Counted from the first letter of the stretch, positions 8,783 to 19,201 are shown. The stretch: 64,000 nucleotides of DNA from Lacrimispora celerecrescens (GCF_000732605.1 NZ_JPME01000020.1:124001-188000); one strand, 5' to 3'. Notes: generated by a model from the letters alone, not told the origin. Made by a program: numbers and translations.

Positions 8783-9988
8783 TTAATCATCCAGATAGTC
8801 TTTAAGCTTCTTGCTTCTGCTGGGATGGCGCAGTTTACGCAACGCTTTTGCTTCTATCTGACGAATCCGTTCTCTCGTAACATTAAATTCTTTTCCTACT
8901 TCTTCCAGGGTCCTTGGCCGCCCGTCATCTAGTCCGAAGCGCAGCTTTAAAACCTTTTGTTCCCGCTCGGTTAAGGTGTCAAGCACCTCCATCAGCTGCT
9001 CATGGAGCATGGTAAAAGTAGCAGCGTCAGCTGGTACAGCTACCTGATCATCCTGAATGAAATCTCCCAGATGGCTATCCTCTTCCTCTCCGATAGGAGT
9101 TTCTAAAGATACCGGCTCCTGAGATACCTTCATAATTTCCCTGACCCGGTCCACCTGCATATCCGCTCTTGCTGCTATTTCCTCAGGCACCGGCTCTCTG
9201 CCCAGTTCCTGCAAAAGTTGTCTGGATACACGGACCAGGCGGTTAATGGTCTCCACCATATGAACCGGGATCCGGATGGTACGAGCCTGATCTGCAATGG
9301 CGCGGGTGATGGCCTGTCTGATCCACCAGGTGGCATAGGTACTGAACTTATAGCCTTTCCGGTAATCAAACTTTTCCACAGCCTTAATAAGTCCTAAATT
9401 TCCTTCCTGAATCAGATCCAAAAACTGCATTCCCCGCCCGACATAGCGCTTGGCAATGCTGACTACCAGACGCAGATTGGCCTCCGTCAGTCTCTGCTTT
9501 GCATCATCGTCACCCAGCTCGATTTTCTTAGCAAGCTCAATTTCATCTTCACTGGAAAGAAGAGGAACCTTGCCGATCTCCTTCAAATACATGCGGACCG
9601 GATCTTCCACACTGATACCTTCCGGAACAGATAAATCGATTGTTTCCATATCGATTTCTTCTTCATCCTCGATATCTTCTTCTGTGAACAGATCCTCATC
9701 AAGATCCAGATCCTCACCGCCGATTTGAAGTACATCTACCTTATTGCTTTCCAGAAAATCAAAAATCTGATCCAGTTTATCTGAGTCTAAGCTCTCTCCC
9801 ACAAAAAAATCCAGAATCTCCTGGTTTTCCAGTACATTCCGTTTCTTTTTTGCCAGGAGAAGAAGCTGATTTAATTTTTCCTCAAATGCAGCGGCTGACT
9901 CCAGAGCCTTAAGCTCTGCAGCCTGTTCCTCTTCCGTTTTTTTAGACCCCACCATCTTATCTGCTGCCTTCTTCACATTCTCGTCCAT
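8783..9988 (-). CDS. rpoD: RNA polymerase primary sigma factor (sigma-A / sigma-70)
   Basis: About 401 residues from ATG 9988 (GGAAGGA nine bases upstream); the GTG at 10006 is open but overlaps that site. Region 1.1 is acidic, region 2 carries the core-binding and -10 recognition segment with [10 protein letters not shown], region 3 follows, and region 4 ends in the helix-turn-helix [18 protein letters not shown] that reads the -35 box. This is the housekeeping sigma factor. It lies between dnaG and trmK, the standard Firmicute macromolecular synthesis order. Confidence 0.98.
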   Translation of the reverse strand: MDENVKKAADKMVGSKKTEEEQAAELKALESAAAFEEKLNQLLLLAKKKRNVLENQEILDFFVGESLDSDKLDQIFDFLESNKVDVLQIGGEDLDLDEDLFTEEDIEDEEEIDMETIDLSVPEGISVEDPVRMYLKEIGKVPLLSSEDEIELAKKIELGDDDAKQRLTEANLRLVVSIAKRYVGRGMQFLDLIQEGNLGLIKAVEKFDYRKGYKFSTYATWWIRQAITRAIADQARTIRIPVHMVETINRLVRVSRQLLQELGREPVPEEIAARADMQVDRVREIMKVSQEPVSLETPIGEEEDSHLGDFIQDDQVAVPADAATFTMLHEQLMEVLDTLTEREQKVLKLRFGLDDGRPRTLEEVGKEFNVTRERIRQIEAKALRKLRHPSRSKKLKDYLDD

Positions 9989-10027
9989 GTTCTTCCATCC
10001 TTCCACAGCCTGCCTATAGTGTACACC

Positions 10028-11797
10028 CTAATCCAGCGAAATATGCAAATCCTTTAGCGCAGCCTGTTCCTTTATAATATTCTGCAGTTCTAAAATCCCT
10101 GCTGCATGACGGCTGGCATTATCCAGACTGTTTTTTTTCACCTTCATAATCGTTTCCGAAAACGCTTTTTTTTGCTCTTCATTATCTAGGGACTCTTTTA
10201 AGCTCGCATGAAAAAGACCTGCGACTGCCCGGTATTGACCTTCATCATGTATGAAATGATTTAAGATCTCGGCCGGATTCAATGTTCCGGCAGCGTGTCC
10301 GTCAAAAACCATCCGTGCCACCTTGTGATACAGTTCTTCTATAAAATCATCAGGAGTAATCACTCCTTCAATCTTATCAAATAATAATGGATTTTCAATG
10401 AGCCAGGTGAGAAGCAACCTTTGGGACTGCTTTACACCGTCTTCCTTTTCTTTTTTTCTCTGGCTTTTTAAGCTCCCCTCTTCTTCCCTCTGAGCAGAAA
10501 CAGATGGTCCCAACGATGCGCCCAAGCGGTTGACCAGACGTTTTAAGTCCTCATAATTGATATAATACTCTCTGGAAACCGCCTCCAAATAATTCTCCCG
10601 TTCCAAGGCTTCCGGGAACTCCAGAAGTTTCCTGGCCACCTGATTGTAAAATTCTGTCTTCTGCTCCGGATCATCCATTTTATAATTCTTTTTCAGCACA
10701 TCAATTTCAAACAGGAAGCTGTTGCGGGCCTCTTCAATCCGTTTGCGGAATTCTTCTGCTCCCAGGTTCTTTATGAACTCATCCGGATCTTTATATGGCT
10801 GCATGTTAAGTACGCGGATGGATATTCCTGCTTCTTTTAGAATGGGAATGGCACGGAGGGCAGCCTTAACGCCTGCGCCGTCGCTGTCATAAGTGAGAAC
10901 CACTTTATCCGTATACCGTTTTAAAAGCTGTGCATGCTGGGTGGTAAACGCCGTTCCCAGCGAAGCCACCGCATTGGTAAAGCCGGCCTGGTGCATCGCG
11001 ATCACATCCATGTAGCCCTCACAGATCAATATGTACTTTTCCCTAGAAAGCCTGGCATAGTTAAGACCATATAAATTCCGACTTTTATCAAAAAGCTTTG
11101 TCTCCGGCGAGTTCAAATATTTTGGTTCCCCGGCTCCCATGACCCGGCCCCCGAAGCCAATGACCCGGTTGTTCACATCCATAATGGGAAACATGACCCG
11201 GTTCCAGAACTTATCATAAGTCCCCCGTTCTTCAATAGTTACTAGTCCGGACTGTTTTAACAGGCCGTCGTCGTATCCTTTGCCCTTTAAATACCGGTAA
11301 AGGTCATCGCTTGTCTTATTAGAGTAGCCCAGCCCGAACCTTGTTATGGTTTCGTCGCTCAACTGCCTGTCCCGTAAATAGCGGTAGCCAGCCTCGCCCT
11401 GAGGATTTTTAAGCTGATAATAAAAGTAACTGGCGGCCAGCTTATTGACTTCCAAAAGAGTGGATCGTAAATCTTCCTGCTCTCTCGCCTCCTTGCTGTA
11501 CTCTGCCACAGGAAGCTTCACACCTGACCGGTCTGCCAGAACCTTTAGGGCCTCAGAAAAGGAATAGTTTTCATATTCCATGATAAACGTAAGTACATTT
11601 CCGCCTGCTCCGCAGCCAAAGCAGTAGTACATCTGTTTGGCCGGAGATACTGAAAAGGAAGGGGACTTTTCATTGTGAAAAGGACAGAGACCAAAATAAT
11701 TGCTTCCCTTCTTCTGCAGCTTGACGTATCCCGAGATCACATCCACGATGTCATTCTTCATCCGGACCTCTTCTATTACTTCTTCCGAATATCGCAT
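10028..11797 (-). CDS. dnaG: DNA primase
   Basis: About 589 residues from ATG 11797 (MRYSEEVIEEVRMKN), preceded by AAGGGGAG; an open frame extends to 11821. Zinc finger CPFHNEKSPSFSV ... YYCFGCGAGG at the N-terminus, then the catalytic core with IGFGGRVM and the TOPRIM segment ILICEGYMDVIAM and TYDSDGAG, and a C-terminal helicase-binding region. It makes RNA primers for the lagging strand. It sits between dgt and rpoD. Confidence 0.98.
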   Translation of the reverse strand: MRYSEEVIEEVRMKNDIVDVISGYVKLQKKGSNYFGLCPFHNEKSPSFSVSPAKQMYYCFGCGAGGNVLTFIMEYENYSFSEALKVLADRSGVKLPVAEYSKEAREQEDLRSTLLEVNKLAASYFYYQLKNPQGEAGYRYLRDRQLSDETITRFGLGYSNKTSDDLYRYLKGKGYDDGLLKQSGLVTIEERGTYDKFWNRVMFPIMDVNNRVIGFGGRVMGAGEPKYLNSPETKLFDKSRNLYGLNYARLSREKYILICEGYMDVIAMHQAGFTNAVASLGTAFTTQHAQLLKRYTDKVVLTYDSDGAGVKAALRAIPILKEAGISIRVLNMQPYKDPDEFIKNLGAEEFRKRIEEARNSFLFEIDVLKKNYKMDDPEQKTEFYNQVARKLLEFPEALERENYLEAVSREYYINYEDLKRLVNRLGASLGPSVSAQREEEGSLKSQRKKEKEDGVKQSQRLLLTWLIENPLLFDKIEGVITPDDFIEELYHKVARMVFDGHAAGTLNPAEILNHFIHDEGQYRAVAGLFHASLKESLDNEEQKKAFSETIMKVKKNSLDNASRHAAGILELQNIIKEQAALKDLHISLD

Positions 11798-11833
11798 GAA
11801 GCTTCTTCTCCCCTTTCTCAAAGTTCATTTGTT

Positions 11834-12844
11834 TTAAACCATTTTCCACGCTTTCGGGACAAACAGTTCTTCAAATTTATCAATGGCAAACCTGTCACTC
11901 ATGCCTGCAATGTAATCGCAGACCGCCTGTTCCCGGCTTTCTTCACCTTCCTCCATCAAGTTGCGGTATTCCTCCGCAAGCTTGTCCGGGTGTTCCATAT
12001 AATAGTTAAAAAGCATAACAATGAGATGCTGAGCTTTCCCTTCTTCTGCTTTTGGTATATCACTTTTATAAACGTTATCAAACATCCAGGTGCGCAGCCC
12101 CTGCATGGCCTTCTCCATATCAGGAGACATAATGATCTCCGGTTTTCCATAGCTGTTGCGGATAATATCATGGATCAGATTGTTAAGTCTTTCACGAACA
12201 CTGTGACCCAAAATTTCCGTATAACATTCCGGCAGATCCTCTTCCACAAACATTTTTGCCCTGATGGCATCGTCAATGTCATGGTTGATGTAGGCAATCT
12301 TATCCGACAGTCGGACGATGGCCCCTTCTAATGTGGAAGGGCGGCCGCTGGTGCGGTGATTTAAGATTCCATCCCGGACCTCCCAGGTAAGATTTAAGCC
12401 CATGCCGTCCTTTTCCAAAACCTCAACTACCCGTACGCTTTGCTTGTAGTGGGCAAAGCCCTGGGAGCAGATCTTATTTAAAATCGCTTCCCCGGAATGG
12501 CCGAAGGGAGTATGGCCCAGATCATGAGCCAAAGCGATGGCCTCTGTTAGGTCTTCGTTCATGCGCAGAGATTTTGCTATGGTTCTGGCTATCTGGGATA
12601 CTTCCAGGGTATGAGTCAGCCTGGTTCTGTAATGATCCCCCTCAGGGGCCAGAAAAACCTGGGTTTTATGTTTCAGCCTGCGAAATGCCTTGCAGTGAAT
12701 GATCCGGTCCCGGTCTCGTTGATAGGCATTCCGGATATCACAAGCCTCCTCTTCCCGCTCTCTTCCTTTGCTGTTCTTACTGAAAGCGGCATAAGGACTT
12801 AAATATGCTTCCTCCCATTGTTCAGTGGATTCCCTGATATTCAT
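11834..12844 (-). CDS. dgt: Deoxyguanosinetriphosphate triphosphohydrolase-like HD protein
   Basis: 336 residues from ATG 12844 with an AAGGA site. HD-superfamily metal ligands are visible: RLTHTLE (His78), LAHDLGH (His107-Asp108) and the partner HTPFGHSGE. The family hydrolyses dNTPs to deoxynucleoside and triphosphate; the shorter Clostridial form is often annotated as dGTPase-like. First gene of the operon. A minus-strand TATAAT at 12877-12882 is the probable -10; the -35 is poor. Confidence 0.92.
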   Translation of the reverse strand: MNIRESTEQWEEAYLSPYAAFSKNSKGREREEEACDIRNAYQRDRDRIIHCKAFRRLKHKTQVFLAPEGDHYRTRLTHTLEVSQIARTIAKSLRMNEDLTEAIALAHDLGHTPFGHSGEAILNKICSQGFAHYKQSVRVVEVLEKDGMGLNLTWEVRDGILNHRTSGRPSTLEGAIVRLSDKIAYINHDIDDAIRAKMFVEEDLPECYTEILGHSVRERLNNLIHDIIRNSYGKPEIIMSPDMEKAMQGLRTWMFDNVYKSDIPKAEEGKAQHLIVMLFNYYMEHPDKLAEEYRNLMEEGEESREQAVCDYIAGMSDRFAIDKFEELFVPKAWKMV

Positions 12845-12933
12845 ACAATCACATCCTTCGCCCAAAGTTATGGTACATTATATCATATTTTCAGTAATTA
12901 TAACACCCTATATTAAAATAATTGCAATATCCG

Positions 12934-13764
12934 TTATCTGCCTGCATCCAGATATTTCCTGTATTCACTGGGAAGACAGCCATATCTCTTCTTAAACGCC
13001 TTGGAAAAGGCCCTGCTGTCCGGAAAACCATGCTTCATGGCAATCTCTCCGATTTCGCTGCCGGTCCCGACCAGTTCCCTGACGGCATATTTGACACGCA
13101 GGTCAATGAGATAGGTACGATAATTGACCTGCGCATATTTTTGAAAGATTCTGGACAAATAAGTAGGGCTAAAGCCAAAACGTCCTGCCACCTCGTCGAG
13201 CTTTAAATCCTGGTCATAATTTTCTCTCATATACTGAGTGACCTTTGATAGCTTGTCGAGCTGCTTTTTCTGGCGGATAACCTCCTTATCCATGGTTTCT
13301 GCCTTAAACTCCGTAACCAATAGATACAAAAGTTCATAGAACAGACTTTTTACCTTTAAGCTGTAGCCGTATTCCTGTTCCTCATAGATAGAAAACATGG
13401 AGATCACCAGCTGCGTCAGCCTCTTATTTTGGACCTCATCCTTTTTCTCAAAATTCACATAGTTCTCTTCTCCCATGTACTCCTCAAAGGTTTCCGCCGG
13501 TATTTGAAGAACTATGGTGATATTAGGATTTGGACATTCAATGGAATGGACTTCATTGGAATTAACCAGCACAAAATCCTGTTTTTCCAGGGATAGGTGG
13601 CTGTTGTTGATATAAAAATCAATCCTGCCCTCCTGAACCAGAAAAATCTCAACGGAATGGTGCCAGTGTTTCGTGACCTTGTAATTTCCATCTCTTCCCT
13701 CAAAAATAAACAACCGGAAAGGCAGATCATCATTGGGAATAACCAGCTCATGCCTGACTTCCAT
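12934..13764 (-). CDS. AraC family transcriptional regulator
   Basis: About 277 residues from ATG 13764 (MEVRHELVIPNDD), which has GGGGAGGTG upstream; the longer open frame to 13818 runs back into the leader hairpin and is rejected. N-terminal cupin-type sensing domain (KHWHHSVEIFLV), C-terminal double helix-turn-helix with FGFSPTYLSRIFQKY and the family signature FPDSRAFSKAFKKRYG. Ligand unknown, possibly a sugar. No metabolic operon is adjacent, so targets are probably elsewhere. Its mRNA has a structured 115-base leader described separately. Confidence 0.92.
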   Translation of the reverse strand: MEVRHELVIPNDDLPFRLFIFEGRDGNYKVTKHWHHSVEIFLVQEGRIDFYINNSHLSLEKQDFVLVNSNEVHSIECPNPNITIVLQIPAETFEEYMGEENYVNFEKKDEVQNKRLTQLVISMFSIYEEQEYGYSLKVKSLFYELLYLLVTEFKAETMDKEVIRQKKQLDKLSKVTQYMRENYDQDLKLDEVAGRFGFSPTYLSRIFQKYAQVNYRTYLIDLRVKYAVRELVGTGSEIGEIAMKHGFPDSRAFSKAFKKRYGCLPSEYRKYLDAGR

Positions 13765-13914
13765 TTCACACCTCCCCAAATGTACTGATTCTATTATGAA
13801 AACAAAAGATGTTTTCATAATCGGATGGACGGGCTAAAAGGCAGCCCTTTTATCTTCACTTGCGCTGCAAGTTCAGATTAACTATATTATAAATCATTTT
13901 GCTTATTTTTCCAA
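13765..13914 (-). promoter_or_regulatory. Promoter and three-hairpin leader of the AraC gene
   Basis: Minus-strand TTGGAA (13909-13914), 17-base spacer, TATAAT (13886-13891); RNA would begin near 13879. The leader holds hairpin 0 (ACTTGC / GCAAGT, 13858-13872), hairpin 1 (GGGCT / AGCCC, 13831-13847), GTCCATCCG (13822-13830) and hairpin 2 (ATTATGAAAAC / GTTTTCATAAT, 13793-13821), then the ribosome binding site. It matches the rnpB leader in order, linker and hairpin 2, with different but paired bases in hairpins 0 and 1. Confidence 0.6.
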
Positions 13915-13931
13915 TGGCTTTTCCTCCCATG

Positions 13932-15635
13932 TTAAACAGGAAGGCTGTCGCTCACACATAAAGCGCCGTATCCAAGCTCTGGATTGGGATATTTCGTAAT
14001 TCCTGGAAGCGGCCTGGCACCGCGAATGAAATAAGCTTTTACTTTTTCCCCGAACAGAAACGGATCCCTTCCATCCACAATTCCCCATTGCATCAAAAGG
14101 GCGGCGCTGCCGGTGACAAAAGGAGTTGCAAAGGATGTACCTGTCACCGATTCATATCCGCCTCCGGCTCTAGCCGCAATGATCCCCACTCCGGGAGCAG
14201 CCAGATCTGGCTTCACCAAATTGGTTCTCCTTGTGAATCCTCTGCCGGAAAAATCAGCATAAGACTGATAGGTATCATCATAAGCTCCCACGGATATAAC
14301 CTTGCTGGCCGTGGAGGGAATGGTCAGAGTCGTTTCAGGCGTTGCTCTTAAAAATCTGGTTGACTCGCTCAGCACTCCGGCAGATGGGAGCCAAAGATCG
14401 TATTTACCTTCCACGATCTGTCTGGGTGTCAGGCGGAATTTCCATATCCCGCTGTCTATATAGGTATCAATGGGAAGAAAATCCATATAAATTTCCTGTG
14501 CCACACTGTAAGGTCCGGGCTTCCCATAGTACAGTAAAATCCTCGTATTTCCATAATTTATGGTTTGAGGTCCCAGGCTGCTGCTGATGGGGCCGATCAC
14601 CGCTCCGGAAGGTGTTATAATGCTGATATCAAATAAATCCGCATAGGATTTCCAAAGCTGTACACTGAAGCTTGGCTGGTAACCTCCCACACTCAGTTCT
14701 ATCTCCTCGGGATTTGACATTGTCAGGGCTCCGGAAATATGGCCGCCTGCCACCCCTTCGTTACCTGTTCCTACCACGATCACCGTCTTCCCGTAATTGG
14801 ATAAGTCATCAAGAAATGTCTCTAAAAGGCTGGTGCCGTCATGGGAACCATAAGTATTCCCAAAGCTTAAGTTAATAGCCAGGGGCATCTGCATGCTGAC
14901 CGCTTGTTGTACTGCGAAATTGACCGCACGCATAAGTTCCGTGGTTCTTGGAAACCCGCCTTCCTGAGGAACTCCAAGCTTTACAACTAAAAGCGGGCTT
15001 TCAAAAGCAATTCCTCGGTATTGTCCCCTGTTTTCCCTTCCATTTCCGGCCGCTATGGATGCCACGGCTGTCCCGTGACCGGTGATATCTACGGATGGGA
15101 CCAGCTTTCTGGCCTCTGCCCTGCTTCCGGTAGCCAGGGCGGCATTGATTTCATCTGCTGTAAACACACGGTCCAGCGTCTGATCCCATAGTGCTGTGAT
15201 CCTGGTTGTTCCATCATTATTCCGGAAATCATCGTGATAATAATCAATCCCCGAATCAATGATAGCCACCAAAACTCCCCTTCCGGTAAGAGGACTGCTT
15301 CCCTGCTGGACCAGATTGACACAAGAGGCCGACTTTGCCTGGTTGATAGCAAAAAACAGCCTCTTTGGTTTCTCTACATATTCGATTTGGGGCAATGCAC
15401 TTAACTGGTCAATAAGGGATTCCGGAACGGTAAGTATAGAGTATTCGTTCACCATATTTTCCACCCGGATTCCCAATAGGGAAAGACCGCTTATATCTCC
15501 GGAATGCTTAACAATCACATCCCATGATTTTTCCTCGGGATTATATCCTACGTTTAAATTACCTGATTTTGCACGCTCTTCTGGAGTTGCGCTGAGAGCA
15601 AGGTTTAACAGGACTTCCAGCTTTTGATCTTGCAT
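13932..15635 (-). CDS. S8 family subtilisin-like protease, Csp-like
   Basis: 567 residues without a signal peptide. Catalytic triad motifs are intact: Asp in AIIDSGIDYYHDDF, His in DITGHGTAVAS, Ser in GTSFATPFVTGSAAL; the oxyanion Asn is in NLSFGNT. A large insert between His and Ser parts (about residues 290-430) forms the beta-barrel-like jellyroll typical of Clostridial Csp germination proteases. Csp proteins process cortex hydrolases during germination, but several vegetative paralogues exist in Lachnospiraceae, so a germination role is not proved. An AGGA site precedes the ATG. Confidence 0.9.
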   Translation of the reverse strand: MQDQKLEVLLNLALSATPEERAKSGNLNVGYNPEEKSWDVIVKHSGDISGLSLLGIRVENMVNEYSILTVPESLIDQLSALPQIEYVEKPKRLFFAINQAKSASCVNLVQQGSSPLTGRGVLVAIIDSGIDYYHDDFRNNDGTTRITALWDQTLDRVFTADEINAALATGSRAEARKLVPSVDITGHGTAVASIAAGNGRENRGQYRGIAFESPLLVVKLGVPQEGGFPRTTELMRAVNFAVQQAVSMQMPLAINLSFGNTYGSHDGTSLLETFLDDLSNYGKTVIVVGTGNEGVAGGHISGALTMSNPEEIELSVGGYQPSFSVQLWKSYADLFDISIITPSGAVIGPISSSLGPQTINYGNTRILLYYGKPGPYSVAQEIYMDFLPIDTYIDSGIWKFRLTPRQIVEGKYDLWLPSAGVLSESTRFLRATPETTLTIPSTASKVISVGAYDDTYQSYADFSGRGFTRRTNLVKPDLAAPGVGIIAARAGGGYESVTGTSFATPFVTGSAALLMQWGIVDGRDPFLFGEKVKAYFIRGARPLPGITKYPNPELGYGALCVSDSLPV

Positions 15636-15682
15636 ACGACATTCCTGTGTTTTTCTATCATCCTACGCCGGAAATGTCATTC

Positions 15683-17959
15683 TCATTCCTTACTCTGCTC
15701 TGCTTCCCGCACTTCCGTATCATGATAGAAGAATTTTAAGATATCCTCAAAATTCTTTCCGCTCTTTGCCATTGCCTGGGCCCCATTTTGACTCATGCCA
15801 ACACCATGACCATAGCCTCCGCCATAGATATGAAAAGTAGTAATGTTATTGTCATCAACACCCTGGTTTTCTATTGCAATATAGGCACTGGGAAGGGAGT
15901 CAAAATTCTTCATGAGCGTACCGTCAAGCTTTGTAATGGTCATATATTTATTACCAAGCTTTGCCCTTACCTGGCCTTCCCCATTGATGGTCATGACGCC
16001 GTCAGATCCCTCGACCCTCAGTTTTTTAACAATTCCGCCTACGCCACGTTCTGTTACAGTAATGTTTAAGATCGACCCAACTTCGGTGATCTCTTCCTCC
16101 AGCTGCCGATTCGTGACGGTGGTTTCCCACCGGTACATGGGGAATCCTGAATCATAGGCCGCATAATCTTTTTTCTTAATAAATTCCTCAAAATCAGAAT
16201 TTGTTGATAGATTTAATACGCCCCTGCTATCCTGAAGAAGACTGCCATCCAGATAAGGAAACTGGGCCGGATCTCCTCCCCATATGCTACCATCGGTCGT
16301 ATGTCCGCAGGAGGTTGAGAAATAAAAAGCTTCAATTGGTTTTTCATTGTAAAACAACAGCTTACCATAAGTCTCACGTACCGCTTCTTCTGTTTTTGAT
16401 GCGGCCTGCAGGTTGTTATATACCTGGAATCTGGTGCTGTCATCCACATGGGCTCCGTATTTGCTGTAAGTGTTGCTCTGGATCTGGCGGAAAGCATAGG
16501 TTCTAGCACAAACAGCCTGTGCCTTTAAGGCTTCCTTTTCATAGCTATCAGGCATTTCACTGGGCACGACCCTGATCAGATAATCCTCCAAGTACAGCTC
16601 ATTGATTAAAACCAGCCCATCAGCTTCCTTTCGCACCTCAATCGTGCCGTCATAGGTTGGGGTTCCATAGGATCTCTGTATAGAATTAACAAAAATAGAA
16701 TCTCCTTTTTCCAGAGGCGCGATTACAATCCGTCCATCCTTTAGCCGCTCATCTGAGGTATCAATAATCACTTCCGCCTTTGGAGGAACCTTTACCACCT
16801 TCTCACCATAGGACAATGACAGGCCGCTTTCGGCAGACAGGGTTACAGATGGATGAAAAATTGACTGGAAATTGGTGTTCATCAAAAGGACACGAATGCT
16901 CTTTGCATCAAATTCCCTTACCAGTAAGGCAGCACATATCCTGCCATGGGCAACAACAAAATCCTGTATGTCATATCCCACCAGAATATCGGAGACACTG
17001 CGTTCTTCAAACTTACCATATAACCGGTATACTTTAAAATCTTTATCCAGTTTTAAGCTTCCATATCCCTCAACCTCAACGGAATCCTCTTTTACCGCAA
17101 GAACCTTCCCTGATATCTTCTTTTTCTTCAAGGTTACCTTTTGAAGGCTCCCCCTTTTCAAACTGATGTCTGCAATATTATTGGCAAAATCCTCCGGCTG
17201 CCCCAAAGAGGCCTCAAGTGGGAAAGTACGTTCCACTGCCCCTAAGTATACGCCGAACGTTCCTCCCGTTCCTGTGGTCAGCCAGACATTTTTATAGGTT
17301 ATGGAATCTGTCACCGCTTCTTTTAATGCAATGATCTCGTTACCCTTTACCAGAAGCTTTAGCTCCCAGTCTATGTAAGAATCCAGGCTGATGCCTTCAA
17401 ACTGAAAATTTCCCCCACTGGTATAGGCAGTCCAGGCTGACGCAGTTTTTACATTGGTAGGAGTGCCGTAAAGTAATACGTCAAGTACTTTAACCGTTCC
17501 TTCCTTATCCAGCGTCTGCCTCAATTCTTCATACAAATACCACCATTCATCAGCAGGAAGCTTTTTATTCTGTTTCTTGCTGCTTTCATGAATCTTCTTA
17601 CCTGATCCGGGAACCAGAGCTTCCGCCAAGCTTTCCGCCTCTTTATAGGTCAGAAAACCTTCCGCGGTATCACTTTTTGCCGGAATTTCATGGGGATCAA
17701 GATAACCGCCTGCATATAGGTAATTCATGTATTTCGCATACCATTTATTCTGTTCCTTTTCCGGAAAGTAATCCTGGTTATGGTCCGTCAGCATCTTTTC
17801 GCAGTTTTCTCTATCGGTAAGAAGAAGAGCAGCCGACTTATATGCTACCCCCCTGGATATTCCCTCCGGTTCCGGTTCATTTACCAGAATAATAATAATG
17901 AGAATCAAAACCAAAAGAGGAATACCGACAATAAATCCGATAAATGTCTTTTTATTCAT
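15683..17959 (-). CDS. SpoIID/LytB domain protein
   Basis: 758 residues, much longer than SpoIID itself. A signal anchor lies at about residues 7-28, followed by an unassigned region of about 400 residues. The SpoIID domain is in the C-terminal half, with YLEDYLIRVVPSEMP, ALKAQAVCARTYA, FYFSTSCGHT and the terminal HGVGMSQNGAQAMAK. SpoIID is a lytic transglycosylase acting on denuded glycan in engulfment; this longer paralogue may act on the wall in other settings. It lies ten bases after the AI-2E-type permease, suggesting co-transcription. Confidence 0.88.
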   Translation of the reverse strand: MNKKTFIGFIVGIPLLVLILIIIILVNEPEPEGISRGVAYKSAALLLTDRENCEKMLTDHNQDYFPEKEQNKWYAKYMNYLYAGGYLDPHEIPAKSDTAEGFLTYKEAESLAEALVPGSGKKIHESSKKQNKKLPADEWWYLYEELRQTLDKEGTVKVLDVLLYGTPTNVKTASAWTAYTSGGNFQFEGISLDSYIDWELKLLVKGNEIIALKEAVTDSITYKNVWLTTGTGGTFGVYLGAVERTFPLEASLGQPEDFANNIADISLKRGSLQKVTLKKKKISGKVLAVKEDSVEVEGYGSLKLDKDFKVYRLYGKFEERSVSDILVGYDIQDFVVAHGRICAALLVREFDAKSIRVLLMNTNFQSIFHPSVTLSAESGLSLSYGEKVVKVPPKAEVIIDTSDERLKDGRIVIAPLEKGDSIFVNSIQRSYGTPTYDGTIEVRKEADGLVLINELYLEDYLIRVVPSEMPDSYEKEALKAQAVCARTYAFRQIQSNTYSKYGAHVDDSTRFQVYNNLQAASKTEEAVRETYGKLLFYNEKPIEAFYFSTSCGHTTDGSIWGGDPAQFPYLDGSLLQDSRGVLNLSTNSDFEEFIKKKDYAAYDSGFPMYRWETTVTNRQLEEEITEVGSILNITVTERGVGGIVKKLRVEGSDGVMTINGEGQVRAKLGNKYMTITKLDGTLMKNFDSLPSAYIAIENQGVDDNNITTFHIYGGGYGHGVGMSQNGAQAMAKSGKNFEDILKFFYHDTEVREAEQSKE

Positions 17960-17968
17960 GCGCTCCTC

Positions 17969-19201
17969 TTATTTCATATAAGTTTTTTTATCTTCATCAA
18001 TCCGCTCCAGATCAAAATAATCCGCCGTTTTAAGGGAGAGATCCTTTTTCGCCAAGGAACGGTTCACCAGCCTTGAAACGACGCTGTAAATCACAGCAAA
18101 AGTCGGCACCGCGATGATCATTCCCACAAAACCAAACAGTCCTCCAAAGAGCAGGATGGAAAACAGCACCCAAAAACTGGGAAGTCCCGTAGATTGTCCC
18201 AATATTTTCGGACCCAGAATATTTCCGTCAAACTGCTGGAGTAAAAGAATGAATATCAGGAAATACAGGCATTTTATAGGGCTGACCAGCAGGATTAAAA
18301 ATGCACTGGGAATGGCTCCGATAAACGGACCGAAAAACGGAATCACATTGGTTACGCCCACAATCACACTTACTAACAGTGTATAAGGCATCTTCATAGC
18401 GTTTAAAAGTACAAAACACAGAATCCCGATAATCAGGGAATCTAAAATCTTACCCGTTATGAACCCGCCAAACACCCGGTGAACAAAACGGATTTCATCA
18501 ATTGCCTGGTTAGCCGTTTTAACAGGAAATATACTGTATATGATCTTTTTGCCCTGAGCAGAAAGTATTCCCTTTATGTTCAGGAGATAGACCATTACGA
18601 TAACGCCGATCAGTATATTCTTAAGAACCAGTACCACGCTTAACAGTCCGCTGGAAAGGCTGCCGATCAACATGGACATGTTGGGGACTAGGTCAGAGGT
18701 CATCCAATTTTGCAGCTGGCCTGTCAGCCGGTCATAAATAGGAATGACCGCCCGTTCTACAGAAGGATTATCCTGAAGCATCTTCTGAAGCCATAGGGCC
18801 AGATCGTTCATATTTTCGCCCAATGATTCCTGAAGTCCCATGACGCTGGTATAAATCTGTGGGATGATCATCAAGAAAAGTCCGACCACTATCACAAACA
18901 GAAAAATTAAGCTGATTAAAGTTGCTACGGCTCCGGATATGGACTTCACCCCATTCCTGTTTTTCCATCTGGAAGAAAGCAGACGTACCGAAATGTCTCT
19001 GGACTTGTTATATACCGGCAGTAAAAGATATGCGAGTACCGCCCCGTAAATGACAGGCATAAGGATTCCCACAATTATTTTTGCCGTACCCTTCACAGCC
19101 TGGAATCTGGAAAGAAAAAAGGCAAAGGTTATGCTCAAAGCAATGACGGAAAGTGCTGTAACTCCCCAGCATATATAATTCCGGAATTTTGTCTCTTTCA
19201 T
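17969..19201 (-). CDS. AI-2E family (PerM/YtvI-type) membrane transporter
   Basis: 410 residues with about eight hydrophobic segments and the family pattern: paired helices at the N-terminus, a soluble helical section, then the conserved GFITGKILDSLIIGI, NVIPFFGPFIGAIPS and a late QQFDGNILGPKILG motif. Members export small molecules or ions (AI-2, Na+/H+); the substrate here is unknown. TTAGGAGA lies before the ATG. Upstream lies the probable 6S RNA gene. Confidence 0.92.
   Translation of the reverse strand: MKETKFRNYICWGVTALSVIALSITFAFFLSRFQAVKGTAKIIVGILMPVIYGAVLAYLLLPVYNKSRDISVRLLSSRWKNRNGVKSISGAVATLISLIFLFVIVVGLFLMIIPQIYTSVMGLQESLGENMNDLALWLQKMLQDNPSVERAVIPIYDRLTGQLQNWMTSDLVPNMSMLIGSLSSGLLSVVLVLKNILIGVIVMVYLLNIKGILSAQGKKIIYSIFPVKTANQAIDEIRFVHRVFGGFITGKILDSLIIGILCFVLLNAMKMPYTLLVSVIVGVTNVIPFFGPFIGAIPSAFLILLVSPIKCLYFLIFILLLQQFDGNILGPKILGQSTGLPSFWVLFSILLFGGLFGFVGMIIAVPTFAVIYSVVSRLVNRSLAKKDLSLKTADYFDLERIDEDKKTYMK

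Noticed and set aside
10400-10420. Further ATGAGCCAGG copy
   Set aside because: Inside dnaG coding sequence and only 10 bases; not part of the leader element.
11675-12331. 218-codon plus-strand frame
   Set aside because: Antisense to dnaG and dgt, both certain genes; an effect of codon composition.
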